From positions 1 through 64,000 of the forward strand of contig CALCCF010000026.1 of the NCBI GenBank assembly GCA_937899905.1: 64,000 bases of DNA, read 5' to 3'. This DNA comes from an uncultured Phycisphaeraceae bacterium. GTDB taxonomy: Bacteria; Planctomycetota; Phycisphaerae; Phycisphaerales; UBA1924. Shown here piece by piece: positions 34,247 through 42,599 of this stretch (the stretch's first letter is position 1; each line of letters begins with the position of its first letter). The notes under the pieces were generated by a model, which was not told where the DNA came from, searched no databases, and saw only the letters and a program-made list of their open reading frames with translations. A program made the translations under genes and the position numbers.

Positions 34247-35203
34247 ATGTTCACACACATACTCGCCGTCTCAGTCGGCTTCGTCGCGATCATCTTGTTG
34301 CTCAGCCTCATTGTGACGATCATCTCCGACACGGTGCTCGTGCTGTTTCGTATTCGTGGTCGGCTTTTTTGCTACGGCGCGGTGTCGTGCATCAACGCGA
34401 CATTCCCAAAATTTCGAATCAAGTTGTCGGATCTTAAAAAGGCACAAAAGGAGTACGGCCATCTCATCCCTCGGGGGCGCATCGAAGCCAAGGACCTTGA
34501 GCAGCTTGCCCACATCCTTGGGGCGCCGGCGATGGACGACGCAATGACCGAACGGCTCCATGGCATGTTCCACCTGATGGAACGGAGGACAAGTGAGTGC
34601 TTCAAGGGTTGGGTTCGCATCGTCACCGTGTCCGTGTCGCTCGTCGTCGCGATCGCAATGCCAGCCGACAGCTTCGATATCATCCAGCGTCTCGACCGAG
34701 ACGCCGCGTTGCGCGCAACACTCGTCGATCTCAGCCGGACCGTTGTCGAGTCCGACATCCAGCGGCCAGACACCACCATGGAGATAGCCGCGGCGGCTCT
34801 CAACGAACTGGCTGAGACTCGTTCGGACGTGCCGGCCGTGATCTGCGCCCCGCGCGATCGGACCCCCGAAGAGGTCATCGCAGGTCTATGCGATGAGCTC
34901 GCCGGCAATGCAGAACTCGCCGAGATCGTTCAGGAGTATCGCGGGCTCGTTCGGAAGCTCGAGACACGCGCCCGTGCCGAAGCGAACCAAACGGTCTCAC
35001 AAGCCTCTTTGCATCTCGCAGAGCTCGTGCTCAAGCCGTTCAACTACAGTTCGGACTCTTTCGCAAGCCCGTCAAGCTACCTTGGGGTGCTCGTGACGGC
35101 GCTCTTGTTAAGTCTCGGAGCTCCATTCTGGTTCGACACCCTGGGACGCCTCATCGGCATGCTCGACCGGTCGAAGAAGACGGGCCGCGTTGAAGCGAAG
35201 TAG
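34247..35203 (+). CDS. Membrane protein of unknown function
   Basis: 318 residues from ATG 34247 with AGGAG eight bases upstream; GTG 34229 is an alternative. There are three hydrophobic segments: about 5-31 (LAVSVGFVAIILLLSLIVTIISDTVLVL), 119-137 (IVTVSVSLVVAIAMPA) and 281-300 (LGVLVTALLLSLGAPFWF). Between the last two lies a helical soluble region. No known domain. Its position after the protease gene on the same strand suggests a shared role. Base composition is lower in GC than most of the window. Confidence 0.6.
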   Translation: MFTHILAVSVGFVAIILLLSLIVTIISDTVLVLFRIRGRLFCYGAVSCINATFPKFRIKLSDLKKAQKEYGHLIPRGRIEAKDLEQLAHILGAPAMDDAMTERLHGMFHLMERRTSECFKGWVRIVTVSVSLVVAIAMPADSFDIIQRLDRDAALRATLVDLSRTVVESDIQRPDTTMEIAAAALNELAETRSDVPAVICAPRDRTPEEVIAGLCDELAGNAELAEIVQEYRGLVRKLETRARAEANQTVSQASLHLAELVLKPFNYSSDSFASPSSYLGVLVTALLLSLGAPFWFDTLGRLIGMLDRSKKTGRVEAK

Positions 35204-35338
35204 ATGCACGTCGGAGCGATACCAATTGTGTCTCGGCCTCGTGCATGAGACCGGATTGAGTCGGAGTTAACCCCGATGCCACGATGCCCGGCGGCCGGCC
35301 TGGGGCGAGCGGGGGTCTTCGATGTCAGATAGTGTCAC

Positions 35339-36199
35339 TCAGTGCGCCGCAGGTGAGTGCATCGACTCGACCCGCTCGATGGCACGAACCAGGCGATGCG
35401 ATATAGGCATCTCGTCCCGGATCTTGACCGTCGAGGCTGTAGCCTCCAGGTGTGAGGGAACCCAGCCGGGGAAGAACGAGAGGCTGGTGCGCGACTCGAT
35501 CTCGGCGACTGTTGATCGATACGCAAGCGGTGAGCCGCCAGACGTGTCTTGTGGGATCAGCAGCGCCAGAACGTCGACGTTCGACATCCGGTCGTAGGGC
35601 CAGCGCCTCGGGTCCACGGTGATGCAGAAGTAGGCTTCGGGAATCGGGACGCGCTTGCCGTTGTCACGCTCGATGACATCTGGATCATCGCCGAAGACCG
35701 GGCCGATCATCGCCCAGACGTGGTCCTCGCCGCGGGTATTCTCGATGTCGAGTATGGCCCGCTCGAGCTTGAGCCAGACGCCTGTGTTCAGAGAGCCACG
35801 CTGCGGGCTCATGTTGGACATGAAGAACGTCTCCAATTGGGCGCGGCGTCCAAACTGCTTGTTGATGGCCTGGTTGGGGGCCATATGCCCGACGTGGTAC
35901 TGCACTCCGTTGTGCTTGCCGAAGGTCTTGCTGCTCAGGCGAGCCTCCGGCGCGATTCTCTTGTCCTCGTAATACAAGTGCGGTCGCTCGAAGTCGACAT
36001 CACGATCCGCGTGAGCGATCCTGTACGCGACCCAGGATGGCTGGTACCGCTTCGGGCAGAATCCGACTACGAATCCCGTGTTCACGAGCACCTCTACCGG
36101 GTGATTCGCGTCATGATTTTCCGGAGGCCCAAGGAAGCAAAACAGGTCGATGACATGCGCCTCGTGTATCGACGAAGGATGGACCGTCGTAAGTGTCAT
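35339..36199 (-). CDS. DNA/RNA non-specific endonuclease (NUC1 family)
   Basis: A 286-residue protein. NTGFVVGFCPKRYQPSWVAYRI is the usual opening. YHVGHMAPN (101-109) is the His-containing active motif (typically DRGH), with His105 as general base. QLETFFMSNMSPQRGSLNTGVWLKLE has the metal-binding Asn. The Arg of DRGH is replaced by Val, so activity should be checked. No signal peptide is apparent; residues 15-24 are only weakly hydrophobic. Such nucleases degrade DNA and RNA without sequence choice, either as secreted scavenging enzymes or as toxins. It points toward the protease/membrane-protein genes. Confidence 0.82.
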   Translation of the reverse strand: MTLTTVHPSSIHEAHVIDLFCFLGPPENHDANHPVEVLVNTGFVVGFCPKRYQPSWVAYRIAHADRDVDFERPHLYYEDKRIAPEARLSSKTFGKHNGVQYHVGHMAPNQAINKQFGRRAQLETFFMSNMSPQRGSLNTGVWLKLERAILDIENTRGEDHVWAMIGPVFGDDPDVIERDNGKRVPIPEAYFCITVDPRRWPYDRMSNVDVLALLIPQDTSGGSPLAYRSTVAEIESRTSLSFFPGWVPSHLEATASTVKIRDEMPISHRLVRAIERVESMHSPAAH

Positions 36200-36600
36200 G
36201 TGTTTACCTCCACTCGCGTTGCCTCAGCGCTGCATATCTCCTCTGAGCCGGAGTCTGAGGCCCTTGCCCGGGCACCTGACATGGCCCTGGCCTGCTACGT
36301 GCGATCACTATACAAGAAGTTTGTACAGAAGTGACACTGAACGAGAATCAAGGCTTGGATCGACGGTCGGTCTCCATCGATTCGACACCGAAAGCCGTTG
36401 GGACGACTTTGCTGCCGAATGCGTGTAGAGACGGATGCGATGTCGGATCCGCGCATGCCAGGGCATGGCTCGGGGCTTGGGTCACCAACTGGCACAGCCG
36501 CCCGAGCTTTCCTGTCGCTCGATTCGGCCTTAGCAGGGACACTATTGGGACACCGGCCTGATGAGACCTGTCCGACCCGCCGCAACCGCCCACAAAACAA
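36200..36600. other. Non-coding gap upstream of the nuclease gene
   Basis: No convincing gene on either strand. On the minus strand a TATAGT hexamer near 36307-36312 could be the -10 box of the nuclease promoter. AGAAGT repeats flank TTGTAC nearby (about 36315-36332). Confidence 0.35.
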
Positions 36601-36620
36601 GGCCCTGCGATTGCAGGGCC
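36601..36620 (-). terminator. Terminator of tRNA-Ser
   Basis: GGCCCTGC and GCAGGGCC form an eight-pair perfect stem with a four-base loop. On the minus strand it is followed by TTGTTTTG, just downstream of the tRNA 3' end. Confidence 0.75.
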
Positions 36621-36628
36621 TCTGGGAA

Positions 36629-36716
36629 CGGAGAGGGGGGGATTCGAACCCCCGATGACCACGAAGGCCATACCGGATTTCGAATCCGGCGCGTTCAACC
36701 GCTCCGCCACCTCTCC
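36629..36716 (-). tRNA. tRNA-Ser (anticodon CGA)
   Basis: 88 bases with a 7-pair acceptor stem (GGAGAGG/CCTCTCC plus discriminator G), anticodon stem CCGGA/TCCGG with loop TTCGAAA giving anticodon CGA (reads UCG), a long class II variable arm and T arm GGGGG-TTCGAAT-CCCCC. No CCA is encoded. A hairpin terminator follows eight bases on. Confidence 0.95.
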
Positions 36717-36782
36717 AGTGGGGGGCAATTTGTAGGCTCGCAGACGCTGGCGGGCGACGTGAAATGCCAACAATGACCGCAC

Positions 36783-37373
36783 ATGGCCCAGCCTACCGAC
36801 CTCACTCGCACCGAGAACCCTCCGATCACCAGGGCGCACCTTTGGGCGTTGGGCATCCCGGGCTTCGCGCTGCTTACCGCCCTTGGGGCGCACATCGCGA
36901 TCCCGTTGCCGCCCGATGGAGTGCCGATGACGCTCCAGACGCTGTTTGTCGTGCTGGCGGCGATGTGCCTAGGGCCTAGGGCCGGCACGCTCAGCATGGT
37001 TCTCTACATCGCGGCTGGCATGATCGGCGTCCCGCTGTTCGCCGAGGGCGAGGTCGGGCTCGCGGTCATCCTCGGCCAGACCGGGGGCTATCTCGTTGGC
37101 TTTGTGCTGTGCCAGCCGGTGGTGGGGCTCGTCGTCAGGCGAAGAGATGGCTCTTCGCGCGGCTGGCTCGCCATCGTGACCGCCGTGCTGGCTGCCCACG
37201 CCGTGGTGTTCGCGGTGGGGGTCCCTTGGCTGGCCGTCGTGCGGGAGTTCTCGCTCTGGCGAGCGATCGAGGGCGGCATGGTGCCCTTCCTCCCTGGCAT
37301 GGTCATTAAGAGCATCATCGCCGTGCTGATCGGCTTGGTGTGCATGCCGTGGTGCATGCGGCGGGTCTGGTAG
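36783..37373 (+). CDS. bioY: Biotin transporter BioY
   Basis: A 196-residue protein from ATG 36783 with about six membrane helices. HIAIPLPPDGVPMTLQTLFVVLAAMCLGPRAGTLSMVLYIAAGMIGVPLF is the conserved BioY core; GQTGGYLVGFV and GMVPFLPGMVIKSIIAVLIG are also typical. BioY is the biotin-binding S component of an ECF transporter and in some bacteria works without dedicated energising units. No bioMN genes are nearby. It is a single gene starting 67 bases from the divergent tRNA. Confidence 0.92.
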   Translation: MAQPTDLTRTENPPITRAHLWALGIPGFALLTALGAHIAIPLPPDGVPMTLQTLFVVLAAMCLGPRAGTLSMVLYIAAGMIGVPLFAEGEVGLAVILGQTGGYLVGFVLCQPVVGLVVRRRDGSSRGWLAIVTAVLAAHAVVFAVGVPWLAVVREFSLWRAIEGGMVPFLPGMVIKSIIAVLIGLVCMPWCMRRVW

Positions 37374-37389
37374 ATTTTTTTCTGACTCG

Positions 37390-37416
37390 TGTCGAAAACG
37401 GCGTGGGCCGTTCGTC
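37390..37416 (+). promoter_or_regulatory. ECF42-type promoter for the YCII/sigma operon
   Basis: TGTCGA (37390-37395) and CGTC (37413-37416) are spaced by 17 bases, matching the published consensus of ECF42 sigma factors (TGTCGA and CGA/TC). The -10 box lies within a perfect 7-5-7 dyad, GTTCGTC and GACGAAC (37410-37428). The operon it drives encodes an ECF42-type sigma factor, so autoregulation is likely. Confidence 0.65.
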
Positions 37417-37488
37417 TACAGGACGAACACCAAGGCCGCACGCGTCTGGCGGCCTGAAACACCACGGGATACCCGAGAGGAGCCCACC

Positions 37489-37839
37489 ATGTCCAAGTTC
37501 GTCATGATGCTGTTCGACAACCCCGCCGACTTCGCCGATTTCTCGCCCGAGCAAATGCAGCAGGTCGTCCAGGAATACGGCTCGTGGGCCGAGCAGATGG
37601 CCAAGGAAGGCAAGTTTGTGAGCGGCGAGAAGCTGACCGAGGATGGCGGCAAGATCATCGCACGCCGCGGCGACGGGATCACGGTGACGGACGGCCCTTT
37701 TGCGGAGAGTAAGGAAGTGCTCGGCGGCATCTTTATCATCCAAGCGGCGTCTTACGACGACGCTGTGGAGATCGCCAAGACGAGCCCGCACGTGAAGTAC
37801 GGCGCGTCCACCCACGTTCGCCAGATCGATGACGTCTGA
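37489..37839 (+). CDS. YCII (DGPF)-family protein
   Basis: A 116-residue protein with GAGAGGAG upstream. KFVMMLF opens the YCII fold and VTDGPFAESKEVLGG is the DGPF motif. The last 11 bases overlap the sigma-factor gene. DGPF proteins are the standard genetic partners and targets of ECF42 sigma factors; the enzyme activity of this family is not established. Confidence 0.9.
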   Translation: MSKFVMMLFDNPADFADFSPEQMQQVVQEYGSWAEQMAKEGKFVSGEKLTEDGGKIIARRGDGITVTDGPFAESKEVLGGIFIIQAASYDDAVEIAKTSPHVKYGASTHVRQIDDV

Positions 37840-39076
37840 ACACACGATCGACACGAGAGTCGACCACCTGTTCCGGCACGAGTCGGGGCGGTTGGTCGCT
37901 TCGTTGGTGGCCATCTTCGGACCCAGCCGGATCGACCTCATCGAGGATGTTGTGCAAGAGTCGCTCGTCGAGGCGCTCCGGCACTGGAGATTCCACGGCG
38001 TGCCGGAAAATCCCACGGCGTGGCTGACCCAGGTCGGCAAGCGTCGTGCTCTTGACGTGCTGCTCCGCGACACCACGCTCCGCCGACACGAGCGCGATCT
38101 GAAGGCTCGTGTCGAGCGTCTGCACGAGAGATCGAATCACGACGGGCTTGATGACCAGCTCCGACTGATGTTCTTGTGCTGCCACCCGGAGGTGCCCATC
38201 GAATCACGGGTCCCGCTCACGCTCAAGCTGGTCGGCGGCATGGGGATGGGCGAGATCGCCAGGGCGTACCTCGTCACCGAGCCCGCCATGGCCCAGCGGC
38301 TCGTTCGAGCGAAGCGAGCGATACGAGATCAGGGCATCTCGCTGGACATGCCCGAAGAGAGCGAGCTTCCCGGCCGGCTGCACAGCGTGCTCCAAACGGT
38401 GTACCTGCTCTTCAACGAGGGCTACGCCGCGGGCGAGGGTGACGCGGTGATCCAACGCGATCGGCTTGAGGAAGCCTGCCGCCTTGGATTGATGCTTGTT
38501 CGCGACGCGCGCACGGCTTCACCAGCGGCCCACGCGTTGCTCGCGCTGATGCTGTTCCACGCCTCGCGTCTCGACGCGCGGTGCGATGGGAGCGAGCTGC
38601 TCCTGCTCGAGGATCAGGACCGCGATCGGTGGGATCGAGCGCTCATCCAGCAGGGCTTCCGGCATCTCGGGCTCGCACAGGCCGGAGCCGAGCTGACGAC
38701 GTTCCATCTCGAAGCCGGCATCGCGGCCGAGCATACCCGAGCGGCGAGCTTCGACCAGACCGACTGGTCCGTGATCGAACGTCTCTACGACATGCTCTAC
38801 ACGAACGCCCCCAGCCCGGTCGTCGGGCTTAATCGCGCGGTGGCGATCGCCATGGTCCACGGTCCAGACGCCGGCCTCGAAGCACTCGACGAGATCGGCG
38901 CCCCCCGCGGCTACGTCCATCACGCGATCGTGCGCGGCGAGCTGCTCCGCCGAGCCGGGCGCACGGAAGAGGCCCGCGAGCAACTCCGGCTGGCACAGCA
39001 GATGCCAAGCTCGGTGCCGCAGCGGGCTCTCATCGAGCGAAGGCTCACAGAGCTTGGGGGAACACAGCCGGGGTAG
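37829..39076 (+). CDS. ECF42-type sigma factor with C-terminal DUF6596 domain
   Basis: A 415-residue protein, far longer than usual ECF factors. Region 2 is LVASLVAIFGPSRIDLIEDVVQESLVEALRHW and NPTAWLTQVGKRRALDVLLRD; region 4 is GGMGMGEIARAYLVTEPAMAQRLVRAKRAI. The C-terminal half is the helical extension typical of ECF42 (LFNEGYAAGEG, EACRLGLMLVRDARTASPAAHALLALMLFHASR, then TPR-like helices ending RRAGRTEEAREQLRLAQQM). In this group the extension replaces an anti-sigma factor in control. It overlaps the YCII gene by 11 bases and converges with the next gene. Confidence 0.92.
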   Translation: MTSEHTIDTRVDHLFRHESGRLVASLVAIFGPSRIDLIEDVVQESLVEALRHWRFHGVPENPTAWLTQVGKRRALDVLLRDTTLRRHERDLKARVERLHERSNHDGLDDQLRLMFLCCHPEVPIESRVPLTLKLVGGMGMGEIARAYLVTEPAMAQRLVRAKRAIRDQGISLDMPEESELPGRLHSVLQTVYLLFNEGYAAGEGDAVIQRDRLEEACRLGLMLVRDARTASPAAHALLALMLFHASRLDARCDGSELLLLEDQDRDRWDRALIQQGFRHLGLAQAGAELTTFHLEAGIAAEHTRAASFDQTDWSVIERLYDMLYTNAPSPVVGLNRAVAIAMVHGPDAGLEALDEIGAPRGYVHHAIVRGELLRRAGRTEEAREQLRLAQQMPSSVPQRALIERRLTELGGTQPG

Positions 39077-39079
39077 CGA

Positions 39080-39460
39080 TCAGGGGTGTTCCTTGTACGC
39101 CGCCCTCTCGAACGGATTGTCTCGATACGCGTCGCGTCCGCGCAGTCGAAGCACGAGCGAGCACGTGAGATATGCGGGGATGAAGAACGGACCCCAACGC
39201 TCGTATTGACTCACATGCACCAACTCGTGCTCATGGCATCGGTCGAGAGCTTCGAGCGAGCACCCAAGGATCACGTGCCCGAGTGTAAGTGCGAGCGGCC
39301 GAACTGGGGCACGGTCGAGCAGCCACGTTACGGCACCGCCGTGAAACTCCAGCACTCGACCGGATCGTCTGGTTCGACCACCCGTGATCAGCCCGAGCAC
39401 GCCGACAAGCAGCCCGATGAGCGTGGCTGGCGATGCCCAGAGAATGAGCAGCAGGCGCAC
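39080..39460 (-). CDS. Membrane-associated protein with a zincin-like HExxH-type motif
   Basis: A 126-residue protein. Residues 1-25 are hydrophobic (LLLILWASPATLIGLLVGVLGLI). ALDRCHEHELVHVSQYERWGPFFIPAYL contains HEHELVH, in which HELVH is an HExxH zinc motif. A third ligand is not obvious, so protease activity is only possible. Similar short proteins are annotated as hypothetical in many genomes. It lies 22 bases downstream of the DegT aminotransferase gene on the same strand. Confidence 0.65.
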   Translation of the reverse strand: MRLLLILWASPATLIGLLVGVLGLITGGRTRRSGRVLEFHGGAVTWLLDRAPVRPLALTLGHVILGCSLEALDRCHEHELVHVSQYERWGPFFIPAYLTCSLVLRLRGRDAYRDNPFERAAYKEHP

Positions 39461-39482
39461 GCTCAGAACTCGTCGAAACCGA

Positions 39483-40655
39483 TTAGCGTCGGTAGGCCGC
39501 GGCGACCTTCGCCACCGCCTCGCCGATGCGCTCGATGGTGGGGCCGTCGAGCTCGTGGTGCATGGGCAGGCTGAAGACCTTGGTCGACAGCGTGTCGGCG
39601 ACGGGCGGGTGCCCGCCGTTGGCCTCGCTCACGAAGTCCTGGAACGCCGGCTGCCGCGTCAGCGAGCGCGGGTAGTGGATGGCCGTGGGCACACCCTCGG
39701 CGTGCAGCGCCTTGGTGAACGTGTCGCGGTCGCAGGTGAACTGGTCGAGGTCGAGCTTCGCGGTGTACAGGTGCCATGCCGAGTCGGCGCCGGCCGTGCG
39801 CGTCGGCGGCAGCACGCCGTCGATCGCGCCGAGCACCCGGTCGTAGTGGTCGGCAGCCGCGCGGCGGGCGTTGGTCTCGTCCAGCAGGCGATCGAACCGC
39901 GAGCAGCCGATCGCGCCCGTGATGTCGTTCATGCGGTAGTTGAAGCCGATGCTCTCGTGCAGATACTTGTCGCTCTCGCCGTGGCTGCGGAGCAGGGCAA
40001 CTTTGCGGGCGAGGTCGTCGTCGTTGACGGTGATCATGCCGCCCTCGCCGGTGCCCAGGTTCTTAGTCGCGTAGAACGAATACGTACACGCATCACCAAA
40101 CGTGCCGATGCCCTTGCCGTCCACCGTCGAGAGGTGCGCCTGGGCGCAGTCGTAGACGACCTTGAGGTCGTGGGCCTTCGCGAGCTCCGCGATCGCGTTG
40201 ACGTCGACTGGCATGCCGTACAGGTGCGTCGCGGCGATGCCCTTGGTGTTCGGCGTCACCTTCTTCGCCGCGTCGGCCACATCGATCTGCATCGTGTCCT
40301 CGAGAGAGTCGACCCAGACGGGCTTGAGCCCGGCGGCCACCAGCATGCTTGCGGTCGCGACGTACGTCCACGCGGGCACGAGCACCTCGTCGCCGCGCTC
40401 GAACAGCGGGGCGTAGGCGAGTTGCAGCGCGCAGGTGCCGTTGGCGCAGGTCATCGCGTGCCTGGCGCCGGTCGCCTTTGAGAAGCGTGCTTCGAGCTCG
40501 GCGCACTTGCCGGCGGCGCGGAGCATGCCGCTCTTGAGCACGGCGTGCGCGGCCTCGACGTCCTGGGGCTGCAGCTGCGGCCGCATGAAGGCGACGGGGG
40601 AATCGAAGACGGGCGTGCCGCTGTCGACGGCGAGTGAGGCCGTGGCCTGGGTCAT
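39483..40655 (-). CDS. DegT/DnrJ/EryC1/StrS-family sugar aminotransferase
   Basis: 390 residues from ATG 40655 (GGAGAG about six bases upstream). The open frame continues upstream but is not conserved. ANGTCALQLAYAPLFERGDEVLVPAWTYVATASML is the family opening, DCAQAHLSTVDGKGIGTFGDACTYSFYATKNLGTGEGGMI carries the PLP Lys in the SFYATKNLG motif, and ESIGFNYRMNDITGAIGCSRFDRL is also conserved. These PLP enzymes make amino sugars for surface glycans. It stands apart from the glycan locus at 46.5-54.5 kb but may serve it. Confidence 0.9.
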   Translation of the reverse strand: MTQATASLAVDSGTPVFDSPVAFMRPQLQPQDVEAAHAVLKSGMLRAAGKCAELEARFSKATGARHAMTCANGTCALQLAYAPLFERGDEVLVPAWTYVATASMLVAAGLKPVWVDSLEDTMQIDVADAAKKVTPNTKGIAATHLYGMPVDVNAIAELAKAHDLKVVYDCAQAHLSTVDGKGIGTFGDACTYSFYATKNLGTGEGGMITVNDDDLARKVALLRSHGESDKYLHESIGFNYRMNDITGAIGCSRFDRLLDETNARRAAADHYDRVLGAIDGVLPPTRTAGADSAWHLYTAKLDLDQFTCDRDTFTKALHAEGVPTAIHYPRSLTRQPAFQDFVSEANGGHPPVADTLSTKVFSLPMHHELDGPTIERIGEAVAKVAAAYRR

Positions 40656-40794
40656 TGATCTCTCCAAGGGCGGCCGCCGGTACGCCCTTCCGGTGGGGTC
40701 GGGGGCCGCGAAGTAGCCAATGGGAATGATAGGAGCAGCGGGTCTTTGACGCCGTTGTTGGGCCACGGCCCTCGATTTCCCTAGAGTGGCCGCT

Positions 40795-41361
40795 ATGGCC
40801 CCTCTCCAATCAGGCGATATCGAACGCATCCTGATCGACCGGTCCACCATCGCCACGCGGGTCGCCGCGATGGGCGAAGAGATCGCCAGCGATCTCGAGC
40901 TGGCCACCGGGGCCGACCGCCTCGTGGTCGTCCCGGTCATGACCGGGGCCCTGGTCTTCGCGGCCGACCTCGTCCGCACGCTGCCGATGCGTCTGCGCTT
41001 GGAGCTGCTGGAGGCCTCGAGCTATCCGGGCGCGAGCACCACCAGCCAGGGTGTGACCCTCAGCGAAGGCCCCGTCGGCGAGCTCACCGGCGCCCACGTG
41101 CTCATCCTCGACGACATCTTCGACAGCGGCCGCACGCTCGCCGCGGTCAAGCGCCTGGTCGCCGAGCACAACCCCGCGAGCGTGCGCACGGCCGTCCTGC
41201 TGCGCAAGCTCGTCGAGCGCGCCCCCGACGTGTCACCCGACATGGAACCGGACTACGTCGGCTTCGACGTGCCCAACGAGTTCGTCGTGGGGTATGGGCT
41301 GGATCATGACGGGTGGTATCGGAACCTGCCGGATATTGGGGTGTTGGGGCAGAGCGACTGA
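40795..41361 (+). CDS. hpt: Hypoxanthine phosphoribosyltransferase
   Basis: 188 residues from ATG 40795 (GTG 40786 adds three). VVPVMTGALVFAADLVR is the first conserved loop, and HVLILDDIFDSGRTLAAVKRLV is the PRPP-binding motif with the two adjacent Asp residues. PDYVGFDVPNEFVVGYGLDHDGWYRNLPDIGVL is the C-terminal hood of Hpt. It salvages hypoxanthine and guanine to IMP and GMP. It is divergent from the aminotransferase gene and followed closely by a repeat tract. Confidence 0.92.
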   Translation: MAPLQSGDIERILIDRSTIATRVAAMGEEIASDLELATGADRLVVVPVMTGALVFAADLVRTLPMRLRLELLEASSYPGASTTSQGVTLSEGPVGELTGAHVLILDDIFDSGRTLAAVKRLVAEHNPASVRTAVLLRKLVERAPDVSPDMEPDYVGFDVPNEFVVGYGLDHDGWYRNLPDIGVLGQSD

Positions 41362-41365
41362 GTGG

Positions 41366-41381
41366 AAGAGACGGAGAGACG
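41366..41381 (+). repeat. Solo copy of the dnaE2-element end repeat
   Basis: AAGAGACGGAGAGACG begins five bases after the hpt stop. Fifteen of its bases are identical to 18379-18393, the left end of the dnaE2 insertion, and the next bases (CATAGACC versus GAGAGACC) are also similar. No four-helix-bundle gene follows. The 41382-41530 stretch holds two strong hairpins: CCGCGTGC/GCACGCGG (about 41411) and ACACCG/CGGTGT (about 41501). Confidence 0.6.
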
Positions 41382-41543
41382 CATAGACCTGGTCGTCCCT
41401 TTCCGAGCCGCGTGCGTGAGCACGCGGACCAGCACGCGTCCGCCTTACACCAAAAAGCCGAGCGCGGACGAGACCGCGATCGGCCCCGCCCGCGCTCCGC
41501 ACACCGTTCGGTGTGTCGCGCTTGCCCTTGTGCTGCCGGGCGC

Positions 41544-42254
41544 TTAGCCGGCCTGCTGCGTCGGCCCGGTCGCCGGCGAGATGCTGCCGATGACCTGGTT
41601 CTCCGGCACGCCCAGATAGATCGTCTGCGTGCTGGTAAAGCTGCTGTAGCGCGGGCCCGCGTCGGTGTTGCCGGCGCCAGCGGCGGGCTTGACGGCGCGC
41701 AGGCGGTAGCCGACCTGGGCGCTGCCGGCGGGCACGCCCGCGTCGCTGAGGCTGCGCGCCGGGACGGTGCCGATGCTCGTCCAATCGCCCTGGCCGCCGA
41801 TCTGACGCTGCACTTCGTAGGTCGTGCCCTGCGCGACCGAGCCCTTCCACCTGATGTCGATGATGCCCTGCGGCCGCAAACTCAGCTCGATGTCGGTGGG
41901 CGGCACCGGGTCGGCGCTGGGCGTGGGCGGGGCGGGCGGGTCGAACTGGGCCAGGTTGTACACGTTCTCGTCGTCGTTCGCGTCGGCGAAGGCCTTGATG
42001 GTCGCGATGAGCGCGGTGGCGAGCTGACGCATGTCGGCGATGGCCTCGTCCTGCGTGCGCGTCGCGTCCTTGGCGATCTGCCGCTGCTGCTGGGCGTTCT
42101 GGTAGCTGCCGCGTGCCGCAGAAATGAGCGTGCCCATCTGCGCCGCCTGCTCGGTCGAGAGCCCGATGGCCGCGGCGTTGTCGGTCCACGCCTGGATACG
42201 GGTCTCGAGCCAGGTGATCGGGGCGTCCTTGGGCGATGAAGGCAGCAATGACAT
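41544..42254 (-). CDS. Fibronectin type III-like protein of unknown function
   Basis: 236 residues from ATG 42254; upstream frame extension is repeat sequence and not conserved. Residues 1-100 are helical (IQAWTDNAAAIGLSTEQAAQMGTLISAARGSYQNAQQQRQIAKDATRTQDEAI). A Pro-rich linker (PPAPPTPSADPVPPT) leads to one Fn3-like domain (about 118-225: LRPQGIIDIRWKG, GTTYEVQRQIGGQGDWTSIGTV). No signal peptide. The function is unknown; the layout resembles phage or prophage-like structural helpers and planctomycete unknowns alike. Confidence 0.65.
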   Translation of the reverse strand: MSLLPSSPKDAPITWLETRIQAWTDNAAAIGLSTEQAAQMGTLISAARGSYQNAQQQRQIAKDATRTQDEAIADMRQLATALIATIKAFADANDDENVYNLAQFDPPAPPTPSADPVPPTDIELSLRPQGIIDIRWKGSVAQGTTYEVQRQIGGQGDWTSIGTVPARSLSDAGVPAGSAQVGYRLRAVKPAAGAGNTDAGPRYSSFTSTQTIYLGVPENQVIGSISPATGPTQQAG

Positions 42255-42471
42255 GGTTCGCGTCCTTGTCTCACCGGCGAGGCAATCGCCGCGCCGTGCG
42301 TGTCCGTGCCGGCCCCGCCCACGAGGGCGTGTTCGACGGGGCATACCCCGCCGGCACCGGAACGGACATCGACGCCCACGCGACCCGACTCCAATGCAAC
42401 TTCCAATGATCCATAACGAAGTTCCTTGGAAGCCCTCCGGTGGACCCCAGAGGTCCCAGAAGACGCGCAGG

Positions 42472-42501
42472 AGTTCATCTTTGCGGCCGCAAAGATGAAC
42501 T
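42472..42501. repeat. 30-base perfect palindrome
   Basis: The sequence AGTTCATCTTTGCGG is followed at once by its exact reverse complement, with no spacer. It lies in the 543-base gap (42255-42797) between the Fn3-like gene and the low-GC cassette, and overlaps the start of a 21-base repeat array. It could form a cruciform or an RNA hairpin. Confidence 0.85.
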
Positions 42502-42599
42502 TTTGGACCGGAAAGATCATCTTGCGTGCGGCTCGACTTGTTCTGAGGGCCGCCAGAATCGTGGTTGCGGCCAAACGGGCCCGGCTTAGCGCCGCAAAA
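42474..42599 (+). repeat. Degenerate 21-base tandem repeat array (about six units)
   Basis: Translated in one frame the stretch gives successive seven-residue units such as IILRAAR and LVLRAAR, then IVVAAKR and ARLSAAK. Units share a hydrophobic triplet followed by R/A-A-A-K/R. At DNA level they are variants around GCGGCCGCAAAG. A 60-residue frame (42426-42608) covers the array but has no ribosome site and is not called as a gene. The remainder of the 42255-42797 gap holds no other gene that I can support. Confidence 0.5.
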
